NCBI GenBank assembly: GCA_017429945.1
Contig: JAFRNY010000055.1
Location: 1-64,000, forward strand
Length of the DNA: 64,000 nt
Direction of reading: 5' to 3'
Source of the DNA: Bacteroidaceae bacterium
GTDB taxonomy: Bacteria > Bacteroidota > Bacteroidia > Bacteroidales > Bacteroidaceae
The translations under genes and the position numbers were made by a program. A model generated the notes under the pieces. It saw only the letters and a list, made by a program, of their open reading frames with translations. It was not told the origin of the DNA and did no database searches. Shown one piece after another: positions 42,398 through 52,040 of the stretch (position 1 is its first letter; each line of letters begins with the position of its first letter).

Positions 42398-44122
42398 ATG
42401 ATAAGTGAACTTCAACTTCGGGTGCTTCCGCAAGTTGCCGCCACCGATTCGCTGCTTCGCGAGCAGGTGGTGGCCGAATGCGGTGTGGCACCTCGGCGCA
42501 TCAGCGTCTATCGGATTGTGCGCCGCAGTATAGATGCGCGACAGCGCCAGGTGTTCGTGAACCTGGGCGTGCGCGTATGGATTGACGAACCCGTGGCAGC
42601 GGCTGCCTTCGAGCCGGTGGACTATCCCAACGTGGAAGGCCGGCCGGAGGTCATCGTCGTTGGTGCCGGTCCGGGCGGACTGTTTGCCGCCTTGCGTCTG
42701 ATAGAACTGGGCCTTCGCCCCATCGTAGTGGAGCGCGGTAAGGACGTGCATGAGCGCAAGCGCGACCTCGCGCAGATCTCGCGCAGCCACATCGTGGACC
42801 CCGAGAGCAACTACTCCTTTGGCGAGGGCGGCGCGGGCGCTTACTCCGACGGCAAACTCTACACTCGCTCCAAGAAGCGCGGCTCGGTGGAGAAAATCCT
42901 GCGCGTGTTCTGCCAGCACGGAGCGTCGACAGATATCCTCTGCGACGCCCATCCCCACATCGGCACAGACCGCCTGCCGCGTGTGATCGAGAACATACGC
43001 AACACCATTATCGGCTGCGGAGGCGAAGTACATTTCCGGACGCGCATGACTCGGCTCATCGTGGCCGACGGCGCCGTCGTTGGCATCGAGGCCGAGCAGA
43101 CGCAGCCCACAGAGGGCGAGGCTGCTGCCGCCGGGGCTTCTGCAGATAAGCGGCCGGTGGAGTTTCGCGGGCCGGTCATCCTGGCCACCGGGCATTCCGC
43201 GCGCGACGTATATAGAATGTGCGTGCGCGACGGCATCGAGGTTGAGGCTAAAGGCATTGCCGTGGGCGTGCGCCTGGAGCATCCGTCAGAGCTTATCGAC
43301 AGAATACAATACCACAGCCGCGCGGGTCGTGGCAAGTGGTTGCCGGCAGCTGAATATAGCTTCGTGCAGCAGTGCGACGGGCGGGGCGTCTATTCGTTCT
43401 GTATGTGCCCCGGTGGTTTCGTAGTGCCTGCCGCTACGGGTCCCGAGCAGGTGGTGGTGAACGGCATGAGCCCGAGCCACCGCAACGGGCGCTGGAGCAA
43501 TTCGGGAATGGTGGTGGAACTGCACCCCGAGGACTTGGAGAATGACAAATTCGGAATGACGAATGACGAGTTAGGAATGACGAATGATGAGGTGCGAATG
43601 ACGAATGACGAGTTACGAATGACGAATGATGGAGTGGCGGGCAATTCGTCGGACGTCAATCGTCATCCGGCATTACGGATGCTCGTCTTTCAGGAACTGA
43701 TGGAGCGCCTGGCCTGGCAACAGGGTGGCCGCCGACAGACGGCACCGGCGCAGCGCATGACCGATTTCGTGCGCGGGCGCCTCTCGGCCGACCTGCCTCA
43801 GAGCAGCTATGCCCCGGGACTCGTGGCCTCGCCGCTGCATTTTTGGATGCCAAAGTTCATCAGCTCGCGCCTGCAGGCCGGCTTCCAGGCTTTCGACCGC
43901 AAGAGCCGCGGCTTCCTCACGTCGGAGGCTACGGTCATAGGCGTGGAGACGCGCACGTCGGCGCCTGTTCGCATCATCCGCGATGGCGCTACGCTCTGCC
44001 ACATACGCCTCAGTGGCCTCTATCCCTGCGGCGAGGGGGCGGGTTATGCCGGCGGCATCGTCAGCGCCGCTATCGACGGGGAGCGCTGTGCCGAGGCTGT
44101 CAGCGCTGCGCTTACACATTAA
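42398..44122 (+). CDS. FAD-dependent dehydrogenase (COG2509 type) with repeat insertion
   Basis: A 574-residue flavoprotein of unknown substrate. After about 85 N-terminal residues comes the dinucleotide fold VIVVGAGPGGLFAALRL with VVERGKDV. Then follow NYSFGEGGAGAYSDGKLYTR, ILATGHSARDVYRM, VYSFCMCPGGFVVPAAT and, at the end, SGLYPCGEGAGYAGGIVSAAIDG, the family's second FAD-contact region. Residues about 382-412 are four heptads of MTNDE(L/V) type (repeat 43541-43632), which are absent from a normal fold of this family as I know it and match a DNA repeat. The start at 42398 (MISELQLR) follows a good -7 box. Confidence 0.85.
   Translation: MISELQLRVLPQVAATDSLLREQVVAECGVAPRRISVYRIVRRSIDARQRQVFVNLGVRVWIDEPVAAAAFEPVDYPNVEGRPEVIVVGAGPGGLFAALRLIELGLRPIVVERGKDVHERKRDLAQISRSHIVDPESNYSFGEGGAGAYSDGKLYTRSKKRGSVEKILRVFCQHGASTDILCDAHPHIGTDRLPRVIENIRNTIIGCGGEVHFRTRMTRLIVADGAVVGIEAEQTQPTEGEAAAAGASADKRPVEFRGPVILATGHSARDVYRMCVRDGIEVEAKGIAVGVRLEHPSELIDRIQYHSRAGRGKWLPAAEYSFVQQCDGRGVYSFCMCPGGFVVPAATGPEQVVVNGMSPSHRNGRWSNSGMVVELHPEDLENDKFGMTNDELGMTNDEVRMTNDELRMTNDGVAGNSSDVNRHPALRMLVFQELMERLAWQQGGRRQTAPAQRMTDFVRGRLSADLPQSSYAPGLVASPLHFWMPKFISSRLQAGFQAFDRKSRGFLTSEATVIGVETRTSAPVRIIRDGATLCHIRLSGLYPCGEGAGYAGGIVSAAIDGERCAEAVSAALTH
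43541..43632. repeat. In-frame 21-bp repeat within the FAD-dehydrogenase gene
   Basis: About four units of (g/c)aatgacgaatgacgagtta. The 21-bp period keeps the frame open and codes for MTNDEL(R/G) heptads between LHPEDLEND and VAGNSS. Confidence 0.85.
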
Positions 44123-44145
44123 TTATAATATAGTTTGGAATATAT

Positions 44146-44303
44146 GGAAATTAAAGGAAATAAGAAGTTAAAGGGAAGTTAAAGGGAAGTTATGTGGCCT
44201 TTGGCCACGGAAGTTAAAAGACAATACTTTAGTGGATGTGCCTTTTATTTGAGAACAATCACTGGCAATGGTATCGTCCCTTTAACTCCCCTTTAACTCC
44301 CCC
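44146..44303. repeat. GGTATCGTC inverted-repeat element, copy B
   Basis: Left units of gaagttaaaggg with gtggcctttggccac (44194-44208), then acaatac, about 44 bases, gtatcgtc (44271-44278) and right ctttaactcccc units. Here the GTGGCC hairpin is in the left arm. It lies in the leader region of the GH20-GH33 gene. Confidence 0.82.
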
Positions 44304-44334
44304 AATCAGACAGAATACTAAAACTTTATCAGCT

Positions 44335-47300
44335 ATGAAACCTAGACTATTTCTCTCATTGTTGTTTGCTTGCTGCAGCGCGCTGTGGGCTGTGGCTGCC
44401 GATGCTCCTACTGACCTGCTAATGCCCGTGCCTAAGAGCCTGAGCACGAATGGCGCCGAGTTTGCGCTCTCGCGCCCGGTCAAGATTACCGACCCCACAG
44501 CATCGAGCCTGCTGGCATCGCTGTTCACCACCTCGGAGTCGGCCTCGGCCAGCGTGAGCGTGGAGCTCGTCAGCGCCTCGGTCCTCGGCACTTTCGACTA
44601 TACTCTCGCCGGTTTCGACAACGAAGGCTACAAGCTTAGCGTGACGACCGACGCAATCAAGATCACGGCAGCCTCCAAGACGGGCGTCATCCGCGCCGCA
44701 CAGACGCTGGCGCAACTGGCCGCCGCCACCGATGGCGCCTCGATAGCCGGCGTGGAGGTCACCGATTATCCTGCCTTCAAGCTGCGCGGTTTCATGCACG
44801 ACGTAGGCCGCTCGTTCATCAGCTTCGATGAACTAAAGAAAGAGATCGACCTGCTCTCGCGCTTCAAGGTCAACGCGTTCCACTGGCACCTGACCGACAA
44901 CCAGGGTTTCCGCTTCGAATCGAAGCTCTATCCGCAGCTGAATGCTTCTTCGAGCATGACGCGCTTCGCCGGCCAATACTACACTCAGGCCCAGTGCACC
45001 GAACTCGAGGCTTACGCTGCCGAGCGCGGCATCACTATCATCCCCGAGATAGATATGCCTGGGCATTCCACGTCGTTCACCACGGCCATGGGCTTCAAGA
45101 TGAGTTCGACGCAGGGCCGCGCTGTGCTGAAAGAGCTGCTCGGCGAGCTTGCCGCAGCCTTCCCCCTGGCTCCGTATATCCACATGGGCGCCGACGAGGC
45201 TGGCACTACGGCCGAGTTCGTGAATGAAATGTCGCGCTACATCAAGGAGACGCTCGGGCGCCGCTGCGTCGTCTGGAATCCCATCAGCGGCGTGAGCATA
45301 AGCACATCTACATTGCCGTATATTGATATGACGGAGATGTGGAGCACCGCCGGCCGACAGATCTCAGGCGTGCCCAACATCGACTGCCGCTACAACTACG
45401 TCAACCACTTCGACGTCTTCGCCGACCTGGTAGGCATCTACAAGAGTAACATTTATTACGCCCAGCAAGGCAGTGCGGAGTTGGCCGGCGCCATCACCGC
45501 CCTCTGGAACGACCGCAAGACGCCGACCGAGACAGATATCATTGCCCAGAACAACCTTTATGCCAATGCCCTGGCCACAGCCGAGCGCGGCTGGAAGGGC
45601 GGCGGCCGGCAGTACATCGAGGTAGGCGGCACCGTGTTGCCCACGAGCGGCAGCGAGTTTGAGGAGTTTGCCGATTGGGAGCGCCGTTTCCTCCACTACA
45701 AGAGCACGTGGCTCAACGGCGAACCTATCCCTTACGTCAAGCAGACCAACGTGCGCTGGCGCATCACCGAAGCCTTCCCCAACGGCGGTGATGCCGCAGC
45801 AGTCTTCCCGCCCGAGCAGTCGACGGCCGACGTGCTGCCTGACAGCTACGAGTACAACGGCCAGACCTATACCGCAGGCTCGGCCACGGGCGCAGGCATA
45901 TATCTGCGTCACACCTGGGGCACAACCGTGCCGTCTTATTTCGCCAGCCCGGCCACCAACACCACGGCCTACGCCTGGACTTACGTATATTCGCCCACAG
46001 CCCGCGAGGCCGGAGCGCTCATCGAGTTCCAGAACTACGGCCGCTCGGAGAACGACAAGGCTCCCGATGCCGGCAAGTGGGACCGCAAGGGCTCGCGCAT
46101 CTGGCTCAACGATGAGGAGCTCGTGCCGCCTACGTGGAAGAACAGCGGCAAGAGCATCAATAGCGAGGTCGACCTGCAGAACGAGAACTTCGCCGCCCGC
46201 GAGCCGCTCCGCGTAAGTCTGCGTGCGGGTTGGAACAAAGTTTTCCTCAAGTTGCCTTACGTGGCTGCCGACGGCGTGCGCCTGAACAAATGGCTGTTCA
46301 CCTTCGTGCTGACCACGCCCGACGGCAAGCGCGCGCTGGACGACCTCGTATATTCAGTAATCAAAAGCACCGACGGCGAGGCCGAGCAGCTGATGGGCCT
46401 TATAGGCGAGGTGCGTCAGACGGTGGCAAGCGTCTGCGGCACAGCGCCCGGCTACTATCCCAAGTCGCTGGCCAAGGACGTGCTGGCCAAGGCCGCCGAG
46501 ATTGAGGCCACGCTCCAGAGCTCCCTCACGCCCGCCGAGCGCCAGGCTCAGCAGGCCGAGCTGAATGCGGCTCTCGACACTTTCAAGGCCTCGTTCACGC
46601 CCGAAGCCATCATCATGCCTACGCCCAGCACGACGTCCGATGCCCACTACTACACTCTCTGCACTCCGCTGCGCGGCAGCCGCTACGCCACTTCGACGGG
46701 CGCTGCCTCTGAAGTGGCCGGCGTGCCCTCGACGTCGACGGCGGCTTATTGGCGCTTCGTGGAGCGCACCGACGGCACGCTCGACATCGTAAACGGTGCC
46801 GACGGCTCTTACCTCTCGCCAGCCAGCGCCAACAACACGGTGCTCTACACTCAGGCCGCACAGCCCGCCAAAGGCTGGGAGCTGAAGCCGGCCGACGAGG
46901 TAGGCTATCTCATCGTCACATCCACGCTCAACAGCTGCCAGCTCAACCAGACAAATATGTCAAGCACGGCGCTCGGGGGCGGCTTTAAGATCTACAACTG
47001 GGGCGGCGGCACGAATACCACCGACACCGGTTGCAAGTACCGCATCGAGGAGGTGGACGCCTCGGAGATTGAGTCGGCCCCTTCGTCGGCGCTCCTGCCT
47101 GAGCTCGATGGCAGGGGCATAAGCGTAAGCTCCACTCCGGCCAACGATATCGCCGTGGGGCAGTGGTACGTGATGTATGACCGCGGCGGCAACCGTGGCT
47201 ACCTCTTCGAGAATGTGGCGACCCACACGCTGCTCAACACCTCCACGAAGCCCGGCAGCAAGATTGAGGAGAACGGCCGTTTTCTCGTACGCCTTGAAGC

Positions 47301-49317
47301 AGCCCATGGCGAACAGTACTATCTGCAGAATGGCTTCGGCAACTACTTCGGGCGGATTCAGCAGTCGGTCAACGTGCCCGTGACGGCCAAGGCCGAAGAG
47401 GCTATCACCGTGGGCAAGATCAACAACACCGACGGCCATTTCTATCTGCAGTCGGCCGAAGGCTTTGTGCTCGACGCCAACGATTACACTCAGGGCGAGG
47501 CCCGCGCCACCGTGGTGGGGTGGGGCACCACCGTACCTACCAGCATTAATGGCAACAACGACTGGGCGTTCTACCCCGTGGAGCTCGTCGAGGCCGGCGA
47601 AGTCTGTATCACGCCCAGCGATGTAGTCGTATGTCAGGCCCATCAGACCACGGGTCAAGGCAACAAGCAGCAAGCGCTGCTGCGCATTCGCGTGACGGCC
47701 GCTTCGGCGTGCGAACTGACGAACCTGAAGGCGTCGGTCGTTGGCGCTGCCAATGTCGAGCGTCTCGAAGTCTATGCCACAGCCGTAGACCAGCTCCACG
47801 TGCCCTCGGCCGCCCCGCAACGGTTGGGCGAGCTTGCCACACCGGCCGACGGCGATGTCGACATAGCCCTTGCCGGCTATGCCCTCAAGGCAGGGCAGAC
47901 GGCCTATCTGTGGCTTACGGCCGACATAAAGAGCGATGCCAAGGAATGGGAAACCATTGACGCCTCAGTAACAGCACTGAGCTACAACAACGGTGAGGAG
48001 GTGAAGACCTGCGTCATCACCGCCGGCGACCCCGAGGGCGAGATGCGCATCTACAAGCGGCAGGCTTTCCTCTGGACGGGTTCGCAGAGCCTGCAGAAAT
48101 ACTATCGAATACCTACGATCATGCGAACCGACGATGGCGGAATCGTGGCTCTGGCCGACGACCGCTACGACAACACCCAGGACCTCGGTCGCGTGGCAAG
48201 TGGCGCTGCGGGCAAGCATAAGATTGACGTAGTCATGCGCAAGAGCATGGACGACGGCGCTACGTGGGGCGAGCCGCAGGTGGTGGCCGCCGGCGACGGC
48301 ACATCGGCCGCCGGTTGCGGCTATGGCGACCCGGCCATCGTGCGCACACGCTCGGGCAAGCTCATCTGTCTGATGGCAGCTGGAGCCACGGGCTTCAGCG
48401 CCGGCCTGCTGCACATGGGCTACAGCGAGAGCACCGACAACGGCGCCACCTGGAGTCCCGTCAAGGATATTTATTCGTCGATAAAGAAGAACGGTATCGC
48501 CATTACTTCTGCCTTCACCTCGTCGGGCAAAGGCGTCTGCTTCGACAGCGGGCGCGTGGCCTTCGCGATGAACGGCGTGGCCAGCGGCACGTGTAACGAA
48601 TACATTCTCTACTCCGACGACGAAGGTGCCACCTGGTCGCTCGCTTCGAAGATGGCGTGCGCGAGTGCCGACGAATCGAAGCTGGAGATAATGAACGACA
48701 ACACGCTCCTGCTGTCCGTGCGACAAGGCGGCTGGAACTCGCAGGCCAATCGCGCCTTCGCCTACACCCTGGCCGATGCCTCTACGGGCACTTCTGGCAT
48801 CCGCCGCTGGAGCGCCAAATATACGTGGAAGGACCTTAACGCCAACGGCTGCAACGCAGACATTATGTACTACAGCCGTGCCACCGAAGGGCAGCGCGAC
48901 CTGTTGCTGCACACCGTCGTCAAGACATTCTCGAGTTTCCGCAAGGACCTGCGCCTCTATATGAGCACCGACGAGGGCAAGACATGGCAGGAGGCCTTCC
49001 AGCTACAGCCTGGTTATTCCGCCTACAGCTCGATGCAGCGTCTGGCCAACGGCGACCTGGCCATCATCTTCGAGGACGGCAGCCTCGGCAATCAGGACAA
49101 GCAGGACTGTTATGCCATGACTTATGTGGTCATGAGCCGCGAGACCCTGGAGAACAAGGCCACCGAGCTCTACGGCGAGTTCATCCCTGACGCCGTTCGC
49201 AACTTGCGCAGCGCACCTTCAGCTACGGCCATCTATAATCTTGCTGGACAGCGTGTCGAAGCCCCAGCCTCACGCGGAGCTTATATCATCAATGGCAAGA
49301 AGGTGGTGGTGAAGTAG
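44335..49317 (+). CDS. GH20 beta-hexosaminidase fused to GH33 sialidase, secreted
   Basis: A 1,660-residue exported enzyme with signal peptide MKPRLFLSLLFACCSALWAVAA. The GH20 part (about 20-480) shows a GH20b-like N-domain, LRGFMHDVGRSFISFDELKKEID, FHWHLTDNQGFRFESKLYP, IIPEIDMPGHS and the catalytic pair in HMGADEAG (Asp287-Glu288). Linker domains follow, including lectin-like DAHYYTLCTPLRGSRYAT and a BNR-associated domain (VCITPSDVVVCQAHQT...). The GH33 propeller starts at KYYRIPTIMRTDDGG (Arg1258 of the arginine triad), with Asp boxes SMDDGATW, STDNGATW, SDDEGATW and STDEGKTW. The end IYNLAGQRV...GAYIINGKKVVVK is the shared C-terminal motif. Together these would strip terminal sialic acid and then HexNAc from host glycans. 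The start at 44335 directly precedes the signal. Confidence 0.9.
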   Translation: MKPRLFLSLLFACCSALWAVAADAPTDLLMPVPKSLSTNGAEFALSRPVKITDPTASSLLASLFTTSESASASVSVELVSASVLGTFDYTLAGFDNEGYKLSVTTDAIKITAASKTGVIRAAQTLAQLAAATDGASIAGVEVTDYPAFKLRGFMHDVGRSFISFDELKKEIDLLSRFKVNAFHWHLTDNQGFRFESKLYPQLNASSSMTRFAGQYYTQAQCTELEAYAAERGITIIPEIDMPGHSTSFTTAMGFKMSSTQGRAVLKELLGELAAAFPLAPYIHMGADEAGTTAEFVNEMSRYIKETLGRRCVVWNPISGVSISTSTLPYIDMTEMWSTAGRQISGVPNIDCRYNYVNHFDVFADLVGIYKSNIYYAQQGSAELAGAITALWNDRKTPTETDIIAQNNLYANALATAERGWKGGGRQYIEVGGTVLPTSGSEFEEFADWERRFLHYKSTWLNGEPIPYVKQTNVRWRITEAFPNGGDAAAVFPPEQSTADVLPDSYEYNGQTYTAGSATGAGIYLRHTWGTTVPSYFASPATNTTAYAWTYVYSPTAREAGALIEFQNYGRSENDKAPDAGKWDRKGSRIWLNDEELVPPTWKNSGKSINSEVDLQNENFAAREPLRVSLRAGWNKVFLKLPYVAADGVRLNKWLFTFVLTTPDGKRALDDLVYSVIKSTDGEAEQLMGLIGEVRQTVASVCGTAPGYYPKSLAKDVLAKAAEIEATLQSSLTPAERQAQQAELNAALDTFKASFTPEAIIMPTPSTTSDAHYYTLCTPLRGSRYATSTGAASEVAGVPSTSTAAYWRFVERTDGTLDIVNGADGSYLSPASANNTVLYTQAAQPAKGWELKPADEVGYLIVTSTLNSCQLNQTNMSSTALGGGFKIYNWGGGTNTTDTGCKYRIEEVDASEIESAPSSALLPELDGRGISVSSTPANDIAVGQWYVMYDRGGNRGYLFENVATHTLLNTSTKPGSKIEENGRFLVRLEAAHGEQYYLQNGFGNYFGRIQQSVNVPVTAKAEEAITVGKINNTDGHFYLQSAEGFVLDANDYTQGEARATVVGWGTTVPTSINGNNDWAFYPVELVEAGEVCITPSDVVVCQAHQTTGQGNKQQALLRIRVTAASACELTNLKASVVGAANVERLEVYATAVDQLHVPSAAPQRLGELATPADGDVDIALAGYALKAGQTAYLWLTADIKSDAKEWETIDASVTALSYNNGEEVKTCVITAGDPEGEMRIYKRQAFLWTGSQSLQKYYRIPTIMRTDDGGIVALADDRYDNTQDLGRVASGAAGKHKIDVVMRKSMDDGATWGEPQVVAAGDGTSAAGCGYGDPAIVRTRSGKLICLMAAGATGFSAGLLHMGYSESTDNGATWSPVKDIYSSIKKNGIAITSAFTSSGKGVCFDSGRVAFAMNGVASGTCNEYILYSDDEGATWSLASKMACASADESKLEIMNDNTLLLSVRQGGWNSQANRAFAYTLADASTGTSGIRRWSAKYTWKDLNANGCNADIMYYSRATEGQRDLLLHTVVKTFSSFRKDLRLYMSTDEGKTWQEAFQLQPGYSAYSSMQRLANGDLAIIFEDGSLGNQDKQDCYAMTYVVMSRETLENKATELYGEFIPDAVRNLRSAPSATAIYNLAGQRVEAPASRGAYIINGKKVVVK

Positions 49318-49318
49318 G

Positions 49319-49583
49319 AGGAAGGGGAGTTAAAGGGGAGTTAAAGGGAAGTTAAAGGGGAGTTAAAGGGACGATACTTTTGAGGGTGTGCTTTTAGATG
49401 AAAGCAATCACTTGCAATGGTATCGTCCCTTTAACTCCCCTTCAACTTCCGTGGCCGAAGGCCACATAACTTCCCTTTAACTTCCCTTTTCCTTTACTTC
49501 CACCCCAAAAAGTATCGTCCCTTTAACTTCCCTTTAACTCCCGTGGCCGAAGGCCACATAACTTCCCTTTAACTTCCCTTCCT
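49319..49583. repeat. GGTATCGTC inverted-repeat element, copy C with extra right half
   Basis: gggagttaaa units, gacgatac (49370-49377), 42 bases, gtatcgtc (49420-49427), then ctttaactcccc units and gtggccgaaggccac. A second partial copy of the right half (agtatcgtccc... with another gtggccgaaggccac at 49542-49556) follows. It fills the gap between convergent GH20-GH33 and DPP IV genes. Confidence 0.85.
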
Positions 49584-49584
49584 C

Positions 49585-51783
49585 CTATTTCAGATGCTCG
49601 TCAAACCACGTGATGATACTGCTGTAGAGGTGGCGGCGTGTGTTGCCTCCGTAGATACTGTGGTTGCGGTTTGTATATACGAGCTGGTGGAAGGGCTTGC
49701 CAGCCTGCACGAGGGCTTCGGTCATCTCGGCCGTGTTGCGCAGATGCACGTTGTCGTCGGCCGAGCCGTGGCAGATGAGCAGTGCGCCATGGAGCTGCGG
49801 TGCGCGTGTTAGGGGGTTGTCGTCGTAGCCGGCGCCGTTCTCCTGTGGTGTGCGCATAAAGCGCTCGGTGTAGACGGAGTCGTAGAAGCGGTAGCTGGTC
49901 ACGGGCGCCACGGCCACGCCTGCAGCGAAGACGCCGCGGCCCTCGGTCATCGACATCAGCGTCATGAAACCGCCGTAGGACCATCCCCAGATGGCGATGT
50001 GGTCTTTGTCGACGTAAGGTAGCGTGCCGAGGTAAAGGGCCGTCTCCACCTGGTCGCGCGCCTCGAGCTGTCCGAGGTGCTGGTAGGTCTGCTTCTCAAA
50101 CTGAGCCCCTCGGCCGCCGGTGCCACGGCCGTCCACGCAGACGCAGATGTAGCCCTGCTCGGCCAGTAGGCGTTCCATCATGCAGCCGCCCATATTGCCT
50201 ATGTTCCATTGGTCGAGCACCTGCTGCGAGCCGGGGCCGCTGTACTGGTGCATCACTACGGGGTAGCGCTTGGCGGGGCTGAAGTCGGCGGGCTTCACCA
50301 TATAGCCGTTGAGCTCTACGCCCTCGCCTGTGCGGAAGGTGAAGAACTCGGGCTGGGGCAGGTTGAGAGTTGAGAGCTTGGCGTTGAGTGCTGCGTTGTC
50401 CTCGAGCGTCTTCAGCGCCTTGCCCGAGCGTGCGTCGCAGAGCGTCACCACGGTGGGCACGGTGGAGCTGGAGTAGGTGTTCAGGAAGTACTTGTAGGTC
50501 TTCGAGAAGATGGCGCTGTTGGTGCCTCGCTGCTGGCTGAGCTTGGTGGTCTTGCCCTTGGCGTCGGTGCGATAGACGGCTTGATACTGAGGGCCTTCGG
50601 GGTTTGCGGCGTAATAGCAGTCGCCCGTCTGTGGGTCGTAGCCGTAGAAAGCTTTTACGACGTGGTTGCCGCTGGTGAGCGTGCGGCGCAGAGAGCCATT
50701 GAGGTCGTAGAGGTAGAGGTGGTTGTAGCCCGAGCGCTCGCTCATGAGCACGAAGCCTCCGGGGAAGAGCTGGAGATTTTTGTAGGGCTCTTCGGTGATG
50801 TAAGGCTCCACCAGGTCGCGCACGATGAGCTTACACTCCGTCGAGCGGGGGTTGGCGGCGTAGATGTCGAGGCGGTCCTGATGGCGGTTCTGCGTCAGCA
50901 CGAGTATGCGCTCGGGGTCGTTGGTGGCGAAGATGCGCGGCACGTAGCCGTCTTTGTCGAGGGGCAGCTTCATCTGGCGGATTACGTGGCTCTTGATGTC
51001 GTAGCTGTGCACGCTGACGGTGGCATTCGTCTCGCCGGCCATGGGGTATTTGTAGGAGTAGGCGCCGGGGTAGGTGGCGTAGGCGTCGAGGGCGGGCGCC
51101 TGTCCGCGATAGAGGGGGAAGGCGTACTCGCGCACGGCCGACTCGTCATAGCGAATCCACGTGAGCATAGAGGCGTCGGCGTTGAAGGCGAAGGCGCGGT
51201 CAAAGGAGAACTCCTCTTCGTTGACCCAGTCGGGCTTGCCGTTGATGATTTTGTTGTACTCGCCGTCCTTCGTCACTTGAATCTCGGAGTTGTTGAAGAG
51301 CAGTTTCACGAGGAAGAGGTTGTTCTGCCTGACGAAGGCCACCATGGTGCCGTCGGGGGAGAAGGCCGGCACCTCCTGCGGCCCGCCGTCGGAGAGGGGC
51401 ACGAGGGTGCGGTTGCGTACGTTGTAGAGGTAATAGACCGCCGTGGCGGAGTGACGATAGATGGGCTGTCGGGCGGTCTGGATGAGGATGTTCTGCTCGT
51501 CGGGGCTCATGATGTAGTCCGAGAAGCTGGTGATGCGGGCGTCGCCCTTGGTGTTGTCGACGTCGAAGAGCACGCCCGTCTCGGCTCCGGTGCGGAAGGA
51601 GTAGGCGGTGATCTTGCGGCCGTCCATGCGTGCGTAGCGCTCGCCGTCGGCCAGTGGGCGCACGCCATAGACGCCCCGCGCGGCGTACGTGCCGCTGAGA
51701 ATGTTGTCGAGCGTAAGGTTTCCGGCCGCTGCAGCAACGATGCAGAGACACAGAGTGAGTAGTGTTGTTGCTAATCTTTTCAT
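49585..51783 (-). CDS. Dipeptidyl peptidase IV-type S9 protease
   Basis: An exported serine peptidase that removes X-Pro or X-Ala dipeptides. The 732 residues from MKRLATTLLTLCLCIVAAAAG have a signal peptide. They then show a beta-propeller with DWVNEEEFSFDRAFAF, the Glu pair that holds the substrate N-terminus. The alpha/beta-hydrolase domain has GWSYGGF (Ser602), SADDNVHLR (Asp676/677) and NRNHSIYGG (His708), a complete triad. The longer frame to 51900 is not used because it would bury the signal peptide. Bacteroidales use this enzyme to feed on peptides and it suits the adjacent glycoprotein-degrading enzyme. Its promoter is clear. Confidence 0.92.
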   Translation of the reverse strand: MKRLATTLLTLCLCIVAAAAGNLTLDNILSGTYAARGVYGVRPLADGERYARMDGRKITAYSFRTGAETGVLFDVDNTKGDARITSFSDYIMSPDEQNILIQTARQPIYRHSATAVYYLYNVRNRTLVPLSDGGPQEVPAFSPDGTMVAFVRQNNLFLVKLLFNNSEIQVTKDGEYNKIINGKPDWVNEEEFSFDRAFAFNADASMLTWIRYDESAVREYAFPLYRGQAPALDAYATYPGAYSYKYPMAGETNATVSVHSYDIKSHVIRQMKLPLDKDGYVPRIFATNDPERILVLTQNRHQDRLDIYAANPRSTECKLIVRDLVEPYITEEPYKNLQLFPGGFVLMSERSGYNHLYLYDLNGSLRRTLTSGNHVVKAFYGYDPQTGDCYYAANPEGPQYQAVYRTDAKGKTTKLSQQRGTNSAIFSKTYKYFLNTYSSSTVPTVVTLCDARSGKALKTLEDNAALNAKLSTLNLPQPEFFTFRTGEGVELNGYMVKPADFSPAKRYPVVMHQYSGPGSQQVLDQWNIGNMGGCMMERLLAEQGYICVCVDGRGTGGRGAQFEKQTYQHLGQLEARDQVETALYLGTLPYVDKDHIAIWGWSYGGFMTLMSMTEGRGVFAAGVAVAPVTSYRFYDSVYTERFMRTPQENGAGYDDNPLTRAPQLHGALLICHGSADDNVHLRNTAEMTEALVQAGKPFHQLVYTNRNHSIYGGNTRRHLYSSIITWFDEHLK

Positions 51784-51818
51784 TTCCGAAAAATGTCTTT
51801 TAGTTGGTTTTCTTGCCA

Positions 51819-51850
51819 CAAAGGTAGCAATTGTTTCATTTGCCACCAAA
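51819..51850 (-). promoter_or_regulatory. Promoter for DPP IV
   Basis: Minus strand: TTTG (51850-51847), 20 bp, TACCTTTG (51826-51819), 36 bp before the start codon. Confidence 0.78.
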
Positions 51851-51942
51851 TTTTCATCCCTTTTGCTCTGCTTTTCATTGAAAAAGGCTCCAAACCGCAT
51901 GCCTAAGCACTAAATGGGTAAACGAAAAAAGATGGAAAAACT

Positions 51943-51973
51943 TTTGGTGGGTACGGGAAAATCAGTACTTTTG
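51943..51973 (+). promoter_or_regulatory. Promoter for gdhA
   Basis: TTTG (51943-51946), 19 bp, TACTTTTG (51966-51973), with a leader of about 60 nt. Confidence 0.78.
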
Positions 51974-52040
51974 CGGTGACGAAAGGCATAAACCTAAAGA
52001 AAACTCACACCTATTAAAACCTTATAACCTTACAACCTCA

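Noticed and set aside
50581..51762. A 393-codon plus-strand frame opposite DPP IV
   Set aside because: Antisense shadow; Val/Glu/Gly-rich low-complexity product with no domain.
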